Of a stretch of 37,858 bases of DNA, positions 1-10,155 are shown piece after piece. A program made the position numbers and the translations under genes. The stretch's first letter is position 1; each line of letters starts with the position of its first letter. The stretch comes from Symbiodinium natans. Its lineage: Eukaryota > Sar > Dinophyceae > Suessiales > Symbiodiniaceae. The stretch is taken from positions 1 through 37,858 of the forward strand of contig CAJNDS010001055.1 in NCBI GenBank assembly GCA_905221605.1, read 5' to 3'. The notes under the pieces are model-generated. The model did not search any database. It was not told the origin of the DNA and saw nothing but the letters and a program-made list of their open reading frames with translations.

Positions 1-308
1 TTCTTCTTGGCTGCGAAACATCCGTTCTTCTCCCGTCGTCCGTTGCCCGTCGTTGATGGCGGTGGAGCATCTGGCCAAGTTGCGCAGCGGGATGGATCTT
101 GGCTCGTCATCTCAAGGAGGATGACACTGACGATGATGACGATGCACTTTGGCAGGACTCCTTGACATCATTCGTCTGCATCTGCAACCGCAGAATCTTT
201 TTCTGCCATGGGCTGCTGCCTTGTATAGGTCTCCACAAAGTCGCGGCCCCCTTAGCCGTGCGAGTAAGAACTTTGGAGCTTGGGGAAATGAAAAGTATAA
301 GTTTCAGA

Positions 309-470
309 TCTATGTGTGTGTATGTATGTATATATGTATATAAATAAATATATATATATATGTATATGCACACACGTATACCTTCATGGACACAAAATAA
401 AGACATGAATATGTCTATAATATATATATATATATATATGTATGTATTTACATACATTTGCACATACGCA
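309..470. repeat. TA/GT-rich microsatellite
   Basis: Runs of GT, GTAT, TA and CATA units form an AT-rich simple-sequence patch. ORFs crossing it on both strands translate to low-complexity Tyr/Ile/Cys peptides and are not genes. No gene signal is visible from 1 to about 800. Confidence 0.85.
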
Positions 471-648
471 CACAGAGCCAACTGTAAAGGGAATGTGAGC
501 ACAATTATATACAATTATGGGGTCCAAGGTATAGGGGGGAGAAAGGCTGAAAGGGGAAAACTCCGAGCCCGGGGCCTGCCAAGGCAACGCTGCTGTAGCC
601 TCGGGCAGACAGGCGGGGTTTGCTGTGTCCTCCCCTCCCGTTCCCCCC

Positions 649-737
649 CAACTCGACAGAGGAGGCAGGGAAGAGAGGGAGAGTGAGAGGGAGGGGAGGG
701 AGGGGAGGCTGAGCGAGAGAGATAGGGAGCGAGAACC
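649..737. repeat. GA-rich polypurine tract
   Basis: The plus strand is almost pure purine here, with gagaggga, ggggaggg and gagagaga blocks. On the minus strand it reads as a Ser/Leu/Pro low-complexity peptide. It is simple sequence, not coding. Confidence 0.75.
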
Positions 738-1049
738 ATGAGTGGGGAAGCATGGCAGTGTAGCAGCTTGGAGGCCATATAAGGGATCGTCCCATTTGTT
801 CAGCCCGGGAGCGTTCCAGGTACGTCGGGCCCACTGGCGGCATCGCAACTGAGGAGGCACGTGCATCTTTGTACTTCAAGGCGCATTGGGGTGCAAATAC
901 AAGGAGGGCACTGCGATTTCAGCGCCTGGACCCGCAAGGGCGCTTCGAAGCCTTTCTCACAAACTTTCTTTGTCAAAGCCGAGAAGATGCCTTTCAAGTG
1001 TATGCCGTGGCCCAAGAACCCAAAGCCCCCCCCCCCCCCACACAACATA

Positions 1050-1174
1050 TCCGGGCAGCCTCCGGTTGCGAGATCTCGGTCTCCGAGGACCGCCGCCAGG
1101 GGCGTCGAGGACCAGTCCGCCGATCCCCCGACCCGCCGGGCGCTGAAGGCCGCCGAGCGCAGCCGCTGGAAGTC
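1050..1174 (-). CDS. Probable last exon of DUF3638 gene
   Basis: From acceptor ctgagag the frame reads DFQRLRSAAFSARRVGGSAD then WSSTPLAAVLGDRDLATGG. The family ends with a segment like FxxxLRxRRRxxxxWxxTPLAxVF, so the W..TPLAAVL string is convincing. Downstream the frame runs through a 13-base C/G homopolymer (1027-1039) into low-complexity Gly and stays open to about 800. The true stop or a last intron cannot be placed. Confidence 0.72.
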
Positions 1175-4100
1175 CTCTCAGGGATTCGAGGTGCTGCGCG
1201 GAAGTCCGGGGGGGTACCATAAAGTGGCGGCTGTTGGAGGCCTCACCTCTCTTAAGTAAGGCTCTGGGATGGGATTTGTTGTTGGATGTTGTTGGGGAAT
1301 CGTCGGGCTCAGGGATGTCTTGGCACGTCCTGCTTGGACTTGCCGACAATGTCCTGCAAGCAGCGCACTTCCTTGGCTTGGTGCGGTAGCCCAACAATGC
1401 ATGCGGTAGCACGTGCTGAAGCATGCTCCGGTGACTTTAGAGAAACACGTTGTGCTGCCCGGTGCACCATGTTACGTCATGTTGTGAACTTCCCGTAAAC
1501 TGCATACTGTGTGCAGTTGTGACTCGTGCTCCGAGAACCAGGACTCACCCAGGTAGAAGCGCAGGAAGCTGATGGCAGCCTGGGGGACAGCAAACGTCCG
1601 GTTCCGGCAAAGCACCTGAGTGGTACGAGCGACACGTCGGCAAGAAGAACTCTCCTGCGAGACTGCAGTGATCTGAGAGGCATCTGATTGTATGACGAGG
1701 GGCGTGGTGCTCTTCCATTGTGGTCTCCGGAGCTTCGAACATAGGGGCTTCGGAGATCGTGTGCAGCACAAAGCCGTGGCTGGACTCGCTGGACTCGTGT
1801 GCTGAGCTTTGCAGGATCCAGCGGATGCTTTCGGCCTCGCTGAGTGACAAGGCCAGTGTGGACGTAAACCCCTTGGTGCTGTTAAAGAGCTGGAGAGCCA
1901 CCAAGGCAGGTCGAAGTATCGGAAGATCCTCCGTGATGCGGCAGTTTGGAGAGAACCGCAGCCGAAGCCCATCCAAACGACCTCGGGCTTCCAGTGCCTT
2001 GGCTGCTTCCTTGGCCGAGCCGCTGGCGGCCATTGCTTTCAAGACGTCCGCCACGTCGGCCATCGATGGGAAGGACAATAAATGGATGTTTTGGATCTTG
2101 TCTCCGCCGATGACGGCGCTCAGAATCTGCTCCATCTTCTGCTGCAGCTCCCACATGCGGCTCTCACCGATGTGGGGCCGGCTGACTGAAGTATCCTTCT
2201 CTGACTCCACCTGGTGTTCCAGCTGCTGTTGCTGCTCCTGTTCACGCACAATTTCCCCCCCTCCGCATCCAAGGTCCTCTGGGAGATCGCCCAAGAGTTG
2301 CAAGGCCCTCTCCACCGCCCTCTCAACAGCCGCGGCCACCGGCGCTGCCTTCACGAAGGGAGCTGCCAAATCTCGCAGAGCCGCCTGCAGAGTCCGGGGC
2401 GCCCGCTGCACCACACCGGAACTTACGGTTTCCAGTAGCACCTCCACGTGATCTTTTCGGGGGCCGCCGCTCATGAGAGCCTCAGGGAAAAGGCTCAGCT
2501 TGAAGAAGCTTCCGACTGCACAAGTCACAAGTAGGCTCTTCAATAGAAGCAGCAAGAGCCTAAAGCTGCACCCGGCCTTCAAAGCCTGAGACTTCCAGGT
2601 GTGGCCCAAGTCTTGGCGCACGAGCTGGCGAGTTTGGAGCTCCTCCTGATCCAAGGAGCCTCGGTCAAACCAAGTCCCACCAAGGTCCCCCCCCCCCTTC
2701 CCCCATAGGCCCAGCTAGCAACACACAAAGGACACAAAGGATCACATACGGCTACTTCTCTACCTTTGTGTTGCCCATCTTTGTTTCGTAAGGTAACTAA
2801 TGCATCCTATATTGATGGAGTCGAGGCACGCATCAAGAGGCAGGCCTGGATGTCTTGCAGTGCACGGGAGCTGTTCGAAGGAGGTACCGCTCTCGGGTCT
2901 TGCAAAGCACTTCGCATGTAAGCCGCAACATCTTCTGGCAGAATCCTGGCAAGCCAATCATAGAAAAGCCTCTCAAACAGAAGCTTCGGACCCCTGGAGG
3001 CTCTTGGTCGAGCTCTACACAGTGTCTACAGAGAATTGCAAACCTCAGAAGCGGTGCAAACTTTGCCAAGCATCATCTCGAGGGTTTGACCCCGGGCCAG
3101 GCCGCGCATGCGCCAGGCGCCTTGTTGCAGCTCCCGGATGCTCATGTCTTTTCCCATGGTGATGGCAGCAACCTCAGCCAGGTGGCGTCGGAATCTTCAG
3201 AGATGAAGACTCTGTGCTGACTTCTGTTCGCGGGCGCGATTCTCGGTTGTTGCCCCACATGTTCTTTCGCAGGCTCGAAGATCGTTTGCATGTGTACGCA
3301 AAAGCCACCAAAAATCCACACATTGTTTGGCTAAGGCCGAATCGCCGAAAAGATTTCACGAGTGTCACTAGGCAGCTCCGAAAGAAATGCTGTGCAGCGA
3401 GTAACGCAGAAGCGCCTCCCGTGTATCAATCGAACAATGGGAAGTGCAAGGGTCTCGTCCTCCTGTGCTGTCGTTCTTTCTCATGTTCCCGTTCTCTCTT
3501 GCTTTCGAGTATGTATAGTCTCAGGACCAATGACCATTGTCAATGTGTCACCGGACTACATATCCTTTGGGCCTCTGTCAAAAGATCTGCTTGAAAGGCA
3601 AAACGACTTACTTCCGCTCTAGTACAGTGCGGCCTGCGCTTAGAAGCTCTCATCGGAGTGCGCTTGATGCTTTGTGTTCTTCTTCTCATTATTCCCGGGA
3701 TTTTACAGCTTTAAAACGTGTGCGGGTATGCGTGTTGCCCATTACCCCCTGCTTAGCAGGTGTGGACTATGAGGGAGGAAAGCTTGCCTTGATGCCCTCT
3801 TTTGCGAACACAAGGGTTTGGGCGCACACCCCTTCTCTCCCCAACTTGAGAACATGTTGACGAGCACCTACTATAACACTATCATCACAATCCGGGCTTC
3901 CCTTCTCACCCAACCCTGAGGTGCGCGCTCCGAGCGCCGGCTGGTTGATGTCGATGCCCGTGGTGTGGGGCTGATCGAAGTAGCAGAACCGCTTCTCCGG
4001 AAGGGTGCTGGCATCCTCCAGAGGCACTGCGGCTGCGGCGCCCTTCAGGAGGATCATGGGCAGGTCGGTGCCGCGGGCGAGGAAGATGCAGCCCTCCTTG

Positions 4101-7100
4101 CCATCTCCCTGGGTGAGGGGGCTGTCCATGAGCCACCTGGCAACCTCTTCGTTTTCCAGGCCACAGAGCAAAGCGGCCGTGTCGATCAAAGCACAGAAGT
4201 GCGGGCGCCTGCCAAAGCCATAGACTATAGTGACTGCTATCCCTGTCCACCAAAGCTGCTGCATCAACTACATTCACTGCAAAAACAAGACCCGTCCATC
4301 GCATGCAATGCCTACTACGAGACTTGAACAACAGTCGAAGCCCTCAACATCCCTTGAACGCCTTTGGGCCACGTACCCCAATAGGGACTGCGGCGTCCAG
4401 CCAGGCTTCAGGCAATGAAGGGTCACGAGGTGCGGTGATGACAGGATTGCCAGGGTCTTCCCGTCCGTGGCGCCGTCGAACTCCACGGGTGGCAAGCTCG
4501 AGGGGAGAATGTTGGTAGGGGTTCCAGAGAAGCCCAGGCGCACCTTGAACAACACCGGCGAAGCAAGCTCCTGTGCGCACGCCGACAGCTTCTTGGTCTG
4601 AGAGGGCGTGGCCTTTGGAAAGATCTCCCGGCGGAGGTAGTATAAATACACCGGTGCTTTTCGAGCCCAGAGCCTCTTCAGAGTCAGGATGGAGGCGGGA
4701 TCGGGCTGGATCAGGTCCAACGGCAGAACTCCACCGGAGTCGAAGCCGTCATCTGAGGGATCCGCCCTTGTCCAGGCCTGGAAGCTTCGGAAGGCCTGGC
4801 GCTGAACTGTTGGGGTCCCCACATCCCGAAGAAGGTCGGACTTCAGCCTCAAGCTTTGAGAAGGCGCAAATGGGAAAAGCTAGACTTCAGGGTGAAGGGA
4901 TACACAACATGTACACTATAGGCTACACTGCGAGAAGGAGGGAATCGGAGGCCCCGGCAGCAAGAGCATGGTCTTCACATCGCTGCGCCGCATGCCTTCG
5001 TGTCCGAAGGCCAGGATCGTTAGCCTCGCAGAAGATGCATATGCCAAAATCACTTTGCAAAGGGGGCCCTGTAGAGGCCACTTTAGTGCCCGAAAGTCAC
5101 AAAAGCTGCCAAGGCACCCAATTGCCACATCTGGGTTTGCGAACTCCGATGCAATGGAGGGCGTTTCGAGACCAGTGAATGGCACGGCCATCTGCAGACG
5201 AGTGCCTCGAGCCGGGTAGCCTCGTGCTTCGAGGTCTGCAGTGTCCTTCGGTCTTAAGATGAGGCTGGACTCGGATGAAAGCTACTGGGAGGGAAGACTT
5301 CTGAAGGCTTTGGTATAGGGCTACAGAGGGCTTCAAATAGGTGTTTAGGGCTTAGGCCCGTTTAGGCATGCATGCGCCTTCCGTCGCAGGAGCCCATAAT
5401 GCACGCGGTTCACTTTGGCCAGCACAAAAGGCAGCGTATGCCTCCACCATTCCAGGTTCACAGAGAGTTCACATGTGTTGACATCGCGTGTTGCCACTGG
5501 AAAGGTGCTTTACATGATTTCCAGGTGACTTCTTTTTCGGACAGGGATCCCCAACTATTCATTCCGACCCTCAAAATTATCCACAGCGCGTTGTAGATGA
5601 CTCTTTTGGCAGCTAGGGGCCTCAACCAATCACGCCCCAGAACCAGCAGCTGGCTAGCCCGATTCCGATCCTTTCCACCAGCTGCGGGATCCCCCAGAGC
5701 GGCCAAGAGCCAATCATGCCTGGCTTGAGGGGTGCCGCCGACCGCTTGAAAGGCAGCGTGGGCGCTGAAGTACTGGCACAGCCAAGACCGCAAAGGAGGC
5801 TCGAGGTGAGTGTGGTAGAAGTCCTCTATGACCAGCACCACATGGGGGCTGTCGCGCAGGGCCAGCTGCTTTATGCCCATGTCGATCGCCTGCCGCAAGT
5901 TAAGGGTTAAGGTCCCCAAGTTGAGTTCCCTGAAAGGGCCAAAGAGAGGGAATGAGAGGGACTGAGAGGGACAAAGGCACACACAACAGGCAAGACGCCC
6001 CCACAAAAGAGAAGCTTCCTGCCTGGCGGCACTCATGCCAGGCAGGGCTCTCGCTGCCTACCTCCGCCTCCAGGCAGAGGAAAGGCTGCAGGAGATGCCT
6101 CAACTCGACGCATGGTACAAGCAATGCCAGGCAAGCAGCATTCAAGCCCGCCCTCTACCGCTCCGCTCCTTGCTACGTGAAGCCTAGGCCTGGGACCAGG
6201 CTCTCTTGTGAGACTTCTTAACACATAATCAATGTCATGATATACCACAACATAACATCAGGATCTCTAGAAGACCTGCCAAAGCCCTGAGCCCTAATGT
6301 TAAAAGGTCTATCCCAAGCTTCGTTTTGGGGTTCATGTCGTCCCCAACAGTTCGCTCCCAGGTGCATTGGCAACTCCCAGCGCTCCGGGGAGAGGTCCAG
6401 GGGCTCCCGGGCGCCGACCGGGAAATTCCTTGAATCACAAGGAAGGCAGGCTAGGGTTTAGGGTTTAGGGTTTAGGGTTTAGGGTTTAGGGTTTAGGGTT
6501 TAGGGTTTAGGGCTTAGGGCTTAGGGTTTAGGGTTTAGGGTTTAGGGTTTAGGGTTTAGGGTTTAGGGTTTAGGGTTTAGGGTTTAGGGTTTAGGGTTTA
6601 GGGTTTAGGGTTTAGGGTTTCGGGTTTCGGGTTTCGGGTTTAGGGATTTGCGGAGGACGAAGGTATTCTTGTGTTTTCAAGGGCAGTCTTGTAACTTGAC
6701 TGTGGGGATTTCGTGCGCCGAAACTATAACAATCCCGTCCCAGGCGCAGCTCCGACATCAGGGGATGCAGGAGCAGATCCACTTCCTTCGCAAGCAGCAG
6801 CGTTCATAGGGTTTAGGGTTCAAGGCCCACCTAGGGGGAGCGGCCTTTTTGGGCCTCTGTTCTCTCCCCGCGTTACCCGATGTGAGGGCTGGCCGTTATT
6901 CGGGTCTTTTTTTGGGAGAGCCCGTTTAAGATGGCGATACGGGGCCCTGCTTCAGGACAGCTCTTCTTTTCTTCGAAGGCACGTCCAACACACCCACGCT
7001 CGACTGGAACGTCGCCAGAACACCGGCAAGACAGAGGCTGGTGAAATCCAGCTCTTTCCTCGGAATACAAGGGGCTCAGAGGAACTTTTAAAGCTTCTGA

Positions 7101-8953
7101 GTAGGGTGAGACACGTTGTGCCCCCAGGATCGATCGGCCGGCAGGACCATCACTTAGACAAAGTTGGCCACGGGGGCACACGAGTTCTTTCGTACTAAAA
7201 AGAGTGCCCACACTAAGAGTGCTTCAAAGCTGCTCGGGGGAGGTGTCGACGCCGACGAGCTTGGAGGCCAGCTCTAGACACCTGGTCGGCTGTTGATGGG
7301 ACAGAATGCCTGCATGTCTCCACCCACAGAACTGAGGGGCCCAAACAAAACCCTTCCTGCCGAGATGCTGCTGGGCATTGCGAGCTGAGCCGGAAGGTGC
7401 TGTCTTTAGCCTGCTCAAATGTCAACGTCTAATGCTGAGACACCGAGAATTGCCGATCATGATACGTGTAGTGAGTAGGGAGTGCAATCTCAACGTTGCC
7501 GCTACCATCACTTCTCAAACTACCCCGAGCTTCTCGCGCAAACCATTGGCCTGCTCAGCTTCATCTCGGCTTCCACGAAGGCCAGGACGCAGCCTAGGAG
7601 GAGCCGCTTGCAGCAAAAGGCAGTGTAAGGACCGAACTACTCATTAGACCGGAAAAGGAAGAAATGGCTCAAAGGGGAGGGCGGACCGGGGTTCGCGCTT
7701 TTGATGGAGGAGGCCGTGGAGCAAACCTTGGCTTGGCATCCGCGACCAAGGGCTTTCACGCATCTTCGCGAATATGTCGAGATGAAGAACTGCTGATTGC
7801 TTTTTTCAAAGGGCAGGAGGCACAGGATTTCCATCACAAAACAAAATAGTGCAGCTCGGTGACGGCCGCATGCTGCTTCGTGGCCGTCGTCACCTTCCGC
7901 AGCAGGGCATACGCCGAGCTGCCGGTAGCGTCGGATCTGTCAAAGCCAATGTGGTAGACGGGCCGGAAGAAGGCCTCCGACGAGCTGACAGGCCCTTATA
8001 TGCCCTTGTGTATGGTCACGTCTCCTACACCCAGCACCCAGCAGCGAGTGCAAGAATCAGTCCCACAGAGTACACGGCAGCTCTGACCAGCCGCAGTTGC
8101 ACATCGGGACGGTCACATATGATCTGTGAATTTCACCGACTACTTGCCAATTTTCACCGACCATTTGCCACCTTGCTTTTTTCTGACTTCATTGATTCCT
8201 TGCCGTTTCAGTTTGAGTCATCAAGGAGTGGTGTCGCAAGCCCTTCGCATGACAGACCGTTTACGAAAGACAGCGTGCGCCGAAGCAGCTGGATGTTTTT
8301 GACCGTTCCAAAGAGGCATGTGGCAAAGGCAACCTATGCTCGTTTCGCGGTACCGTGCACAAGATGAAAACAATGCACAGCTTGCCTGCTACGTCCAAAG
8401 AGGACCACCCGAGATCTCCAACTTCATTGCACCAGACCATGGTTCATCTTCAAACCCTAATGCCCTAATCCCTAAACCCTCATCAGCCCTCATCCAAAAA
8501 CCCTATAAACCCTACTCGCCTGACCGAAGAGGGCCCGCGTCATCGCCAAGCTTTGTGACAGCAGCGCATCGGGCACCACCTTGGATGACCATCAAGATGG
8601 GATCGTCAAGCGGTGTGTTTTTCTGGATAGTGAAAAGTAACGAGTTTTTGTGTCAATTCGCCAAAAAAATGTCTACAAGGTGCTGCCCTACACCCTCAAC
8701 GCTACGAAAGAGATAGATATAGATAGATATATATATATATATATGTGTGTGTAGATGTGTGTGGCAAAAAAGCCAGCCGTTCCTTTTCAAAGCAAGGGCC
8801 CGATTCTTTAAGCGATGACCGCAGCTCGAAACCGTAAGCTTGAACATACTCGAAGCCCCTAAGCCGAGGCTGTGGCTTGGAGAACGAGGCCATCCGATGC
8901 CAAGAGCAGGCCGAGAAGCGGCGCAATCACCGCAGACTTGCCTCCCCCAGGTC
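1050..8953 (-). CDS. DUF3638/DUF3645 large ATPase-like protein, C-terminal part, at least 12 exons
   Basis: Exons read from 8953 down to about 1050 carry, in family order, a Walker-A segment, a REWLR-like block, the DUF3645 core, a GFSGTP block, an ALIDT/HTTGxDI block, a GKDM..RMRG block, a Gln/Glu-rich REQEQ segment and a C-terminal FLRF..WFS block. This order is what I know of the very large eukaryotic DUF3638/DUF3645 proteins (Pfam names PF12340 and PF12359, from memory), whose function is unsettled and which some pipelines label as ubiquitinyl hydrolases. Members run to thousands of residues, so the N-terminal part before Walker A is missing: either it lies upstream in exons I could not recognise or the gene is broken. 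Introns are mixed GT-AG and GC-AG. No frame-breaking mutation was seen in the recognised blocks. The exact termini are uncertain. Confidence 0.85.
1508..1579 (-). CDS. Exon of DUF3638 gene: FLRF..WFS block
   Basis: A textbook acceptor (tttgctgtcccccag) precedes AAISFLRFYLGESWFSEHES. The family has FLRFFxxxxWFSDEExxxLLRAL here. The donor ACA|GTATGC at 1508/1507 closes a 72-nt exon. Confidence 0.8.
1735..2645 (-). CDS. Exon of DUF3638 gene: REQEQ coiled segment and LSLSEAES block
   Basis: This is the largest exon, about 0.9 kb. The acceptor is cttggatcag. It encodes a hydrophobic patch (FRLLLLLLKSLLVTC), an alpha-rich stretch with VERAVERALQLLGDLP, the charged segment EIVREQEQQQQLEHQVESEK, IQNIHLLSFPSMADVADVL, and STLALSLSEAESIRWILQSS. 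DUF3638 proteins typically carry an EQEQEQE-rich coil and a LSLAEAETLRR block near the C-terminus, so the order fits. The trinucleotide look at 2218-2245 is simply the Gln-rich codons. The 3' end of the exon is not certain. Confidence 0.82.
2812..3025 (-). CDS. Exon of DUF3638 gene: region after RMRG
   Basis: After ctctgtag the open frame includes PKLLFERLFYDWLARILPED, VAAYMRSALQDPRAVP and SSRALQDIQACLLMRAS before a stop at 2807. It is clearly protein-like and in the right place for the poorly conserved stretch between the RMRG and REQEQ blocks. The donor is unresolved. From 2646 to 2806 I see only intron-like sequence with a C9 run. Confidence 0.7.
3062..3172 (-). CDS. Exon of DUF3638 gene: GKDM and RMRG block
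   Basis: Starting after gctgag, the frame reads VAAITMGKDMSIRELQQGAW followed by RMRGLARGQTLEMMLGK. This is the family's AALTLGKDMTxRDxxQGAxRMRGxGxGQT block, directly following HTTGxDI. Joining from the previous exon gives DINQPALG-VAAITMGKDM in frame. A 36-nt GT-AG intron (3061-3026) would lead into the next exon in phase 0, which is unusually short. Confidence 0.88.
3929..4208 (-). CDS. Exon of DUF3638 gene: ALIDT and HTTGIDI blocks
   Basis: The acceptor ctttggcag is followed by RPHFCALIDTAALLCGLENE, EVARWLMDSPLTQ, CIFLARGTDLPMILLKG and RFCYFDQPHTTGIDINQPAL. The family has ALIDTGALITGxxNxEVA, a GVVFL segment and a YDQxHTTGxDI block. The best frame-keeping donor is GGA|GCGCGC, a GC donor at 3929/3928. 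The apparent continuation to 3767 is intron. Confidence 0.9.
4377..4853 (-). CDS. Exon of DUF3638 gene: YLREIFP and GFSGTP blocks
   Basis: This 477-nt exon reads LILTLKRLWARKAPVYL-like sequence, then YYLRREIFPKATPSQTKKLS, LFKVRLGFSGTPTNILP, and DGKTLAILSSPHLVTL. These match the family blocks xYYLxExVFPxxxxxQxxKLSA, RRLGFSGTPxxLLP and DGKxLxxLxxPxVV. The acceptor is ccttctcaaag (4854). The donor TTGGG|GTACGT at 4377/4376 joins in frame to the next exon as SLLG-RPHFCALIDT. The intron is 168 nt. Confidence 0.92.
4929..5024 (-). CDS. Exon of DUF3638 gene: LTILAFGHEGMRR block
   Basis: After a 93-nt GT-AG intron (5117-5025) the frame resumes as LTILAFGHEGMRRSDVKTML, matching the family's LTILAYRYEGLRRxDF continuation of DUF3645. 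The joint completes a Gly codon, giving DVAIG-LTILAF. A donor at 4929/4928 (TCGCA|GTGTAG) precedes the stop. An ORF starting at 5191 reads straight through the intron, which explains why the two blocks appear in one frame. Confidence 0.88.
5118..5281 (-). CDS. Exon of DUF3638 gene: DUF3645 core
   Basis: The frame reads SSLILRPKDTADLEARG, then YPARGTRLQMAVPFTGLETP and SIASEFANPDVAIG. RxxxAVPFxxKDxPSxxSEFxHPDVxIG is the hallmark of DUF3645, so the match is close. Here LET replaces the usual KD(V/T) and Asn replaces His in FANPD. The donor GG|GTGCCT at 5118/5117 is canonical. The acceptor is at about 5282 (tcccagtag). Confidence 0.9.
5600..5929 (-). CDS. Exon of DUF3638 gene: IEDFYHTH and RDWLR blocks
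   Basis: A strong acceptor (ggccctttcag) precedes the frame ELNLGTLTLNLRQAIDMG, then SPHVVLVIEDFYHTHLEPPL, and ends with SQLLVLGRDWLRPL. The last string corresponds to the family's QVLxLREWLR block just upstream of DUF3645. The donor is unresolved; GATTG|GTTGAGG and CCCCTA|GCTGCC are candidates. The open frame runs on to 5458 and upstream to 6036, but those tails are probably intron. Confidence 0.75.
6452..6645 (+). repeat. Telomere-type (TTTAGGG)n array, about 28 units
   Basis: This is the longest regular heptamer array in the window. It is G-rich on the plus strand, so C-rich relative to the minus-strand DUF3638 gene, inside one of whose introns it lies. Variants are clustered: two adjacent CTTAGGG units in the middle and three TTTCGGG units at the right end. 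Unique DNA continues on both sides, so this is an interstitial array and not a chromosome end. Confidence 0.95.
7480..7625 (-). other. Weak coding-like stretch inside the DUF3638 gene
   Basis: One minus frame reads RLLLGCVLAFVEAEMKL followed by SRPMVCARSS before a stop. It is protein-like and on the correct strand between two recognised exons, but I cannot align it to a family block or define its splice sites. The rest of 6.65-7.85 kb shows nothing else I can support. Confidence 0.25.
7854..7984 (-). CDS. Exon of DUF3638 gene: block after Walker A
   Basis: The acceptor reads ggcctgtcag. The frame then gives EAFFRPVYHIGFDRSDATG and SSAYALLRKVTTATKQHAAV, with a stop near 7854. In this family the Walker-A block is followed by a segment of the type RPVYHLPFxRS leading to a VQPEH motif, so position and the RPVYHIGFDRS string fit. 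The assignment to this gene is inferred from order and strand; the exon itself is convincing as coding. The donor is not resolved; ACCGA|GCTGCAC is a GC option. Confidence 0.6.
8708..8763. repeat. GATA/TA/GT microsatellite
   Basis: GATA-type units grade into TA and then GT dinucleotides. Minus-strand ORFs crossing it give Tyr/Ile/His/Thr repeats and were ignored. Confidence 0.85.
8862..8953 (-). CDS. Exon of DUF3638 gene: Walker A block
   Basis: After an acceptor reading ccctgtag, the frame gives PGGGKSAVIAPLLGLLLA followed by SDGLVLQ. This matches the DUF3638 P-loop region, which has the general form xMGxGKSSVIxPLLAxLLADG. The GGGKS core keeps the phosphate-binding Lys and Ser. The stretch ends near a stop at about 8860, so a donor must precede it; CAA|GCCACA (a GC donor) is one candidate. 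This is the most upstream exon recognised for this gene. Confidence 0.75.
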
Positions 8954-9941
8954 TACAGGGTTCATGCAGGAGGTTCAGGGTCACTGACTTAGTCAGAATA
9001 ACCGGAATATACTTGTACGAGCGTTTTTCGAAGGATCGCGTCTGGGGACTACTGGAATGTGGGGTTTCGATTAGTAAGTGGTTCGCACTGAAGCAAAATG
9101 TTGCCGAAAATCAACATAAAATTGCCTGCAATAGAACACAATGCTGCCCAAGCCCAATAATTCGCCTCGGCTTCTGGCCAATAGGCATCTACCCGAACCC
9201 TTCGACCGGGCCTCCCCTCTTCTGTGGGACCTGCCGAACTGCTTGGAGGAGCCGCAATCCGATGCCGTGGGGGTTCCAGGCTGTGCCCATCCCACAAAAG
9301 CCATGCCAAAAAACACGAAAAAACACTCCTGCAGCCCAGGACAGACAGGTGTTGTCCTGGTCCTGGGATCTATTCCCCAACAGGAATTAATTACACATGC
9401 CTGGAGCTCGGCGGCGTTGGTGGTGTTGACGCTGTGGGTGAACAGGTTTCGATGTCTGTTGGGGTTGGGCTGGAACTTAGGGTTGCATGGAAGCGGGGGA
9501 GGTTGGCAACTTACATCCGAGCGGACCAAGACCAAGACCTGACTCCGTACGCGCGCCAATGCAAGTCTTCCCTACTCTTCGCAGATTGAGGCGACTGGCT
9601 GCGGAGGATGTTCGGACGTTCCAGCTTTCTCAAGACAGCGTACCAAAACAGGCAGGTGGACAACTATCGAAGCAGCAAGTTCGCGCGTGTAGCCCTGACG
9701 CAATCGAACCCGTCGTACCTTTAGGACACTCTTTCAGCGCAAGCTTCGGCGTCCGGGACATGACATCTTGCACTTGCTAGGTTCAGGTTGGAGAGCCAAC
9801 CACTTAGAGCCAACCACGATAATGCGATTGCTCTACTTGCTTTTCTGGCGTGTCAGTAACTGCTCCGGGAAAGCAGAACATGCAACACACTGCTTGCTGC
9901 GCGTGCACAGCAAGCAAAGCTTAAAATGACGTTGCAAGGGG

Positions 9942-10048
9942 CAGCAAAACCACACTCTGCTCACATCACTTGGCGGGCAGCAAAACCACACTCTGCTCAC
10001 ACCACTGGGCAGCAAAACCACTCTGCTCACACCACTTGGCAGTCAGCA
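9942..10048. repeat. Imperfect tandem repeat, about 38-bp unit, three to four copies
   Basis: The string agcaaaaccac..ctctgctcac recurs at about 9942, 9978, 10010 and, decayed, 10045. The plus ORF through it is the repeat translated and not a gene. Confidence 0.8.
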
Positions 10049-10155
10049 AAACCTTCACAAAACCCCAAGGCTCGGAAGCTGCTGTCACTGAGCTCTGACA
10101 CTTTGCTCACATCACTTGCCCCGGGCTCTGCTCACCTTGGTGGGCAGCTGTTTTC

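Noticed and set aside
107-866. Several overlapping ORFs of 80-160 codons on both strands at the left edge.
   Set aside because: They run through microsatellite and polypurine tracts and give low-complexity peptides.
1720-2451. 243-codon plus-strand ORF.
   Set aside because: It is the antisense shadow of the large DUF3638 exon, whose minus frame matches family motifs.
6452-6645. True chromosome end (telomere).
   Set aside because: Unique, gene-bearing sequence continues on both sides with exons of the same gene, so the array is interstitial.
7085-7205. Minus strand contains ttagtacgaaagaac and a gtgccccc/gggggcac stem, reminiscent of the 3' end of large-subunit rRNA.
   Set aside because: Only about 15 bases resemble the rRNA motif, the following sequence does not align by eye to nuclear, plastid or mitochondrial LSU, and spacing is wrong. 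A covariance-model search would decide.
9071-9559. 162-codon minus ORF upstream of the Walker A exon as part of the DUF3638 N-terminus.
   Set aside because: Three frames are open here and none shows family motifs or a convincing acceptor/donor pair.
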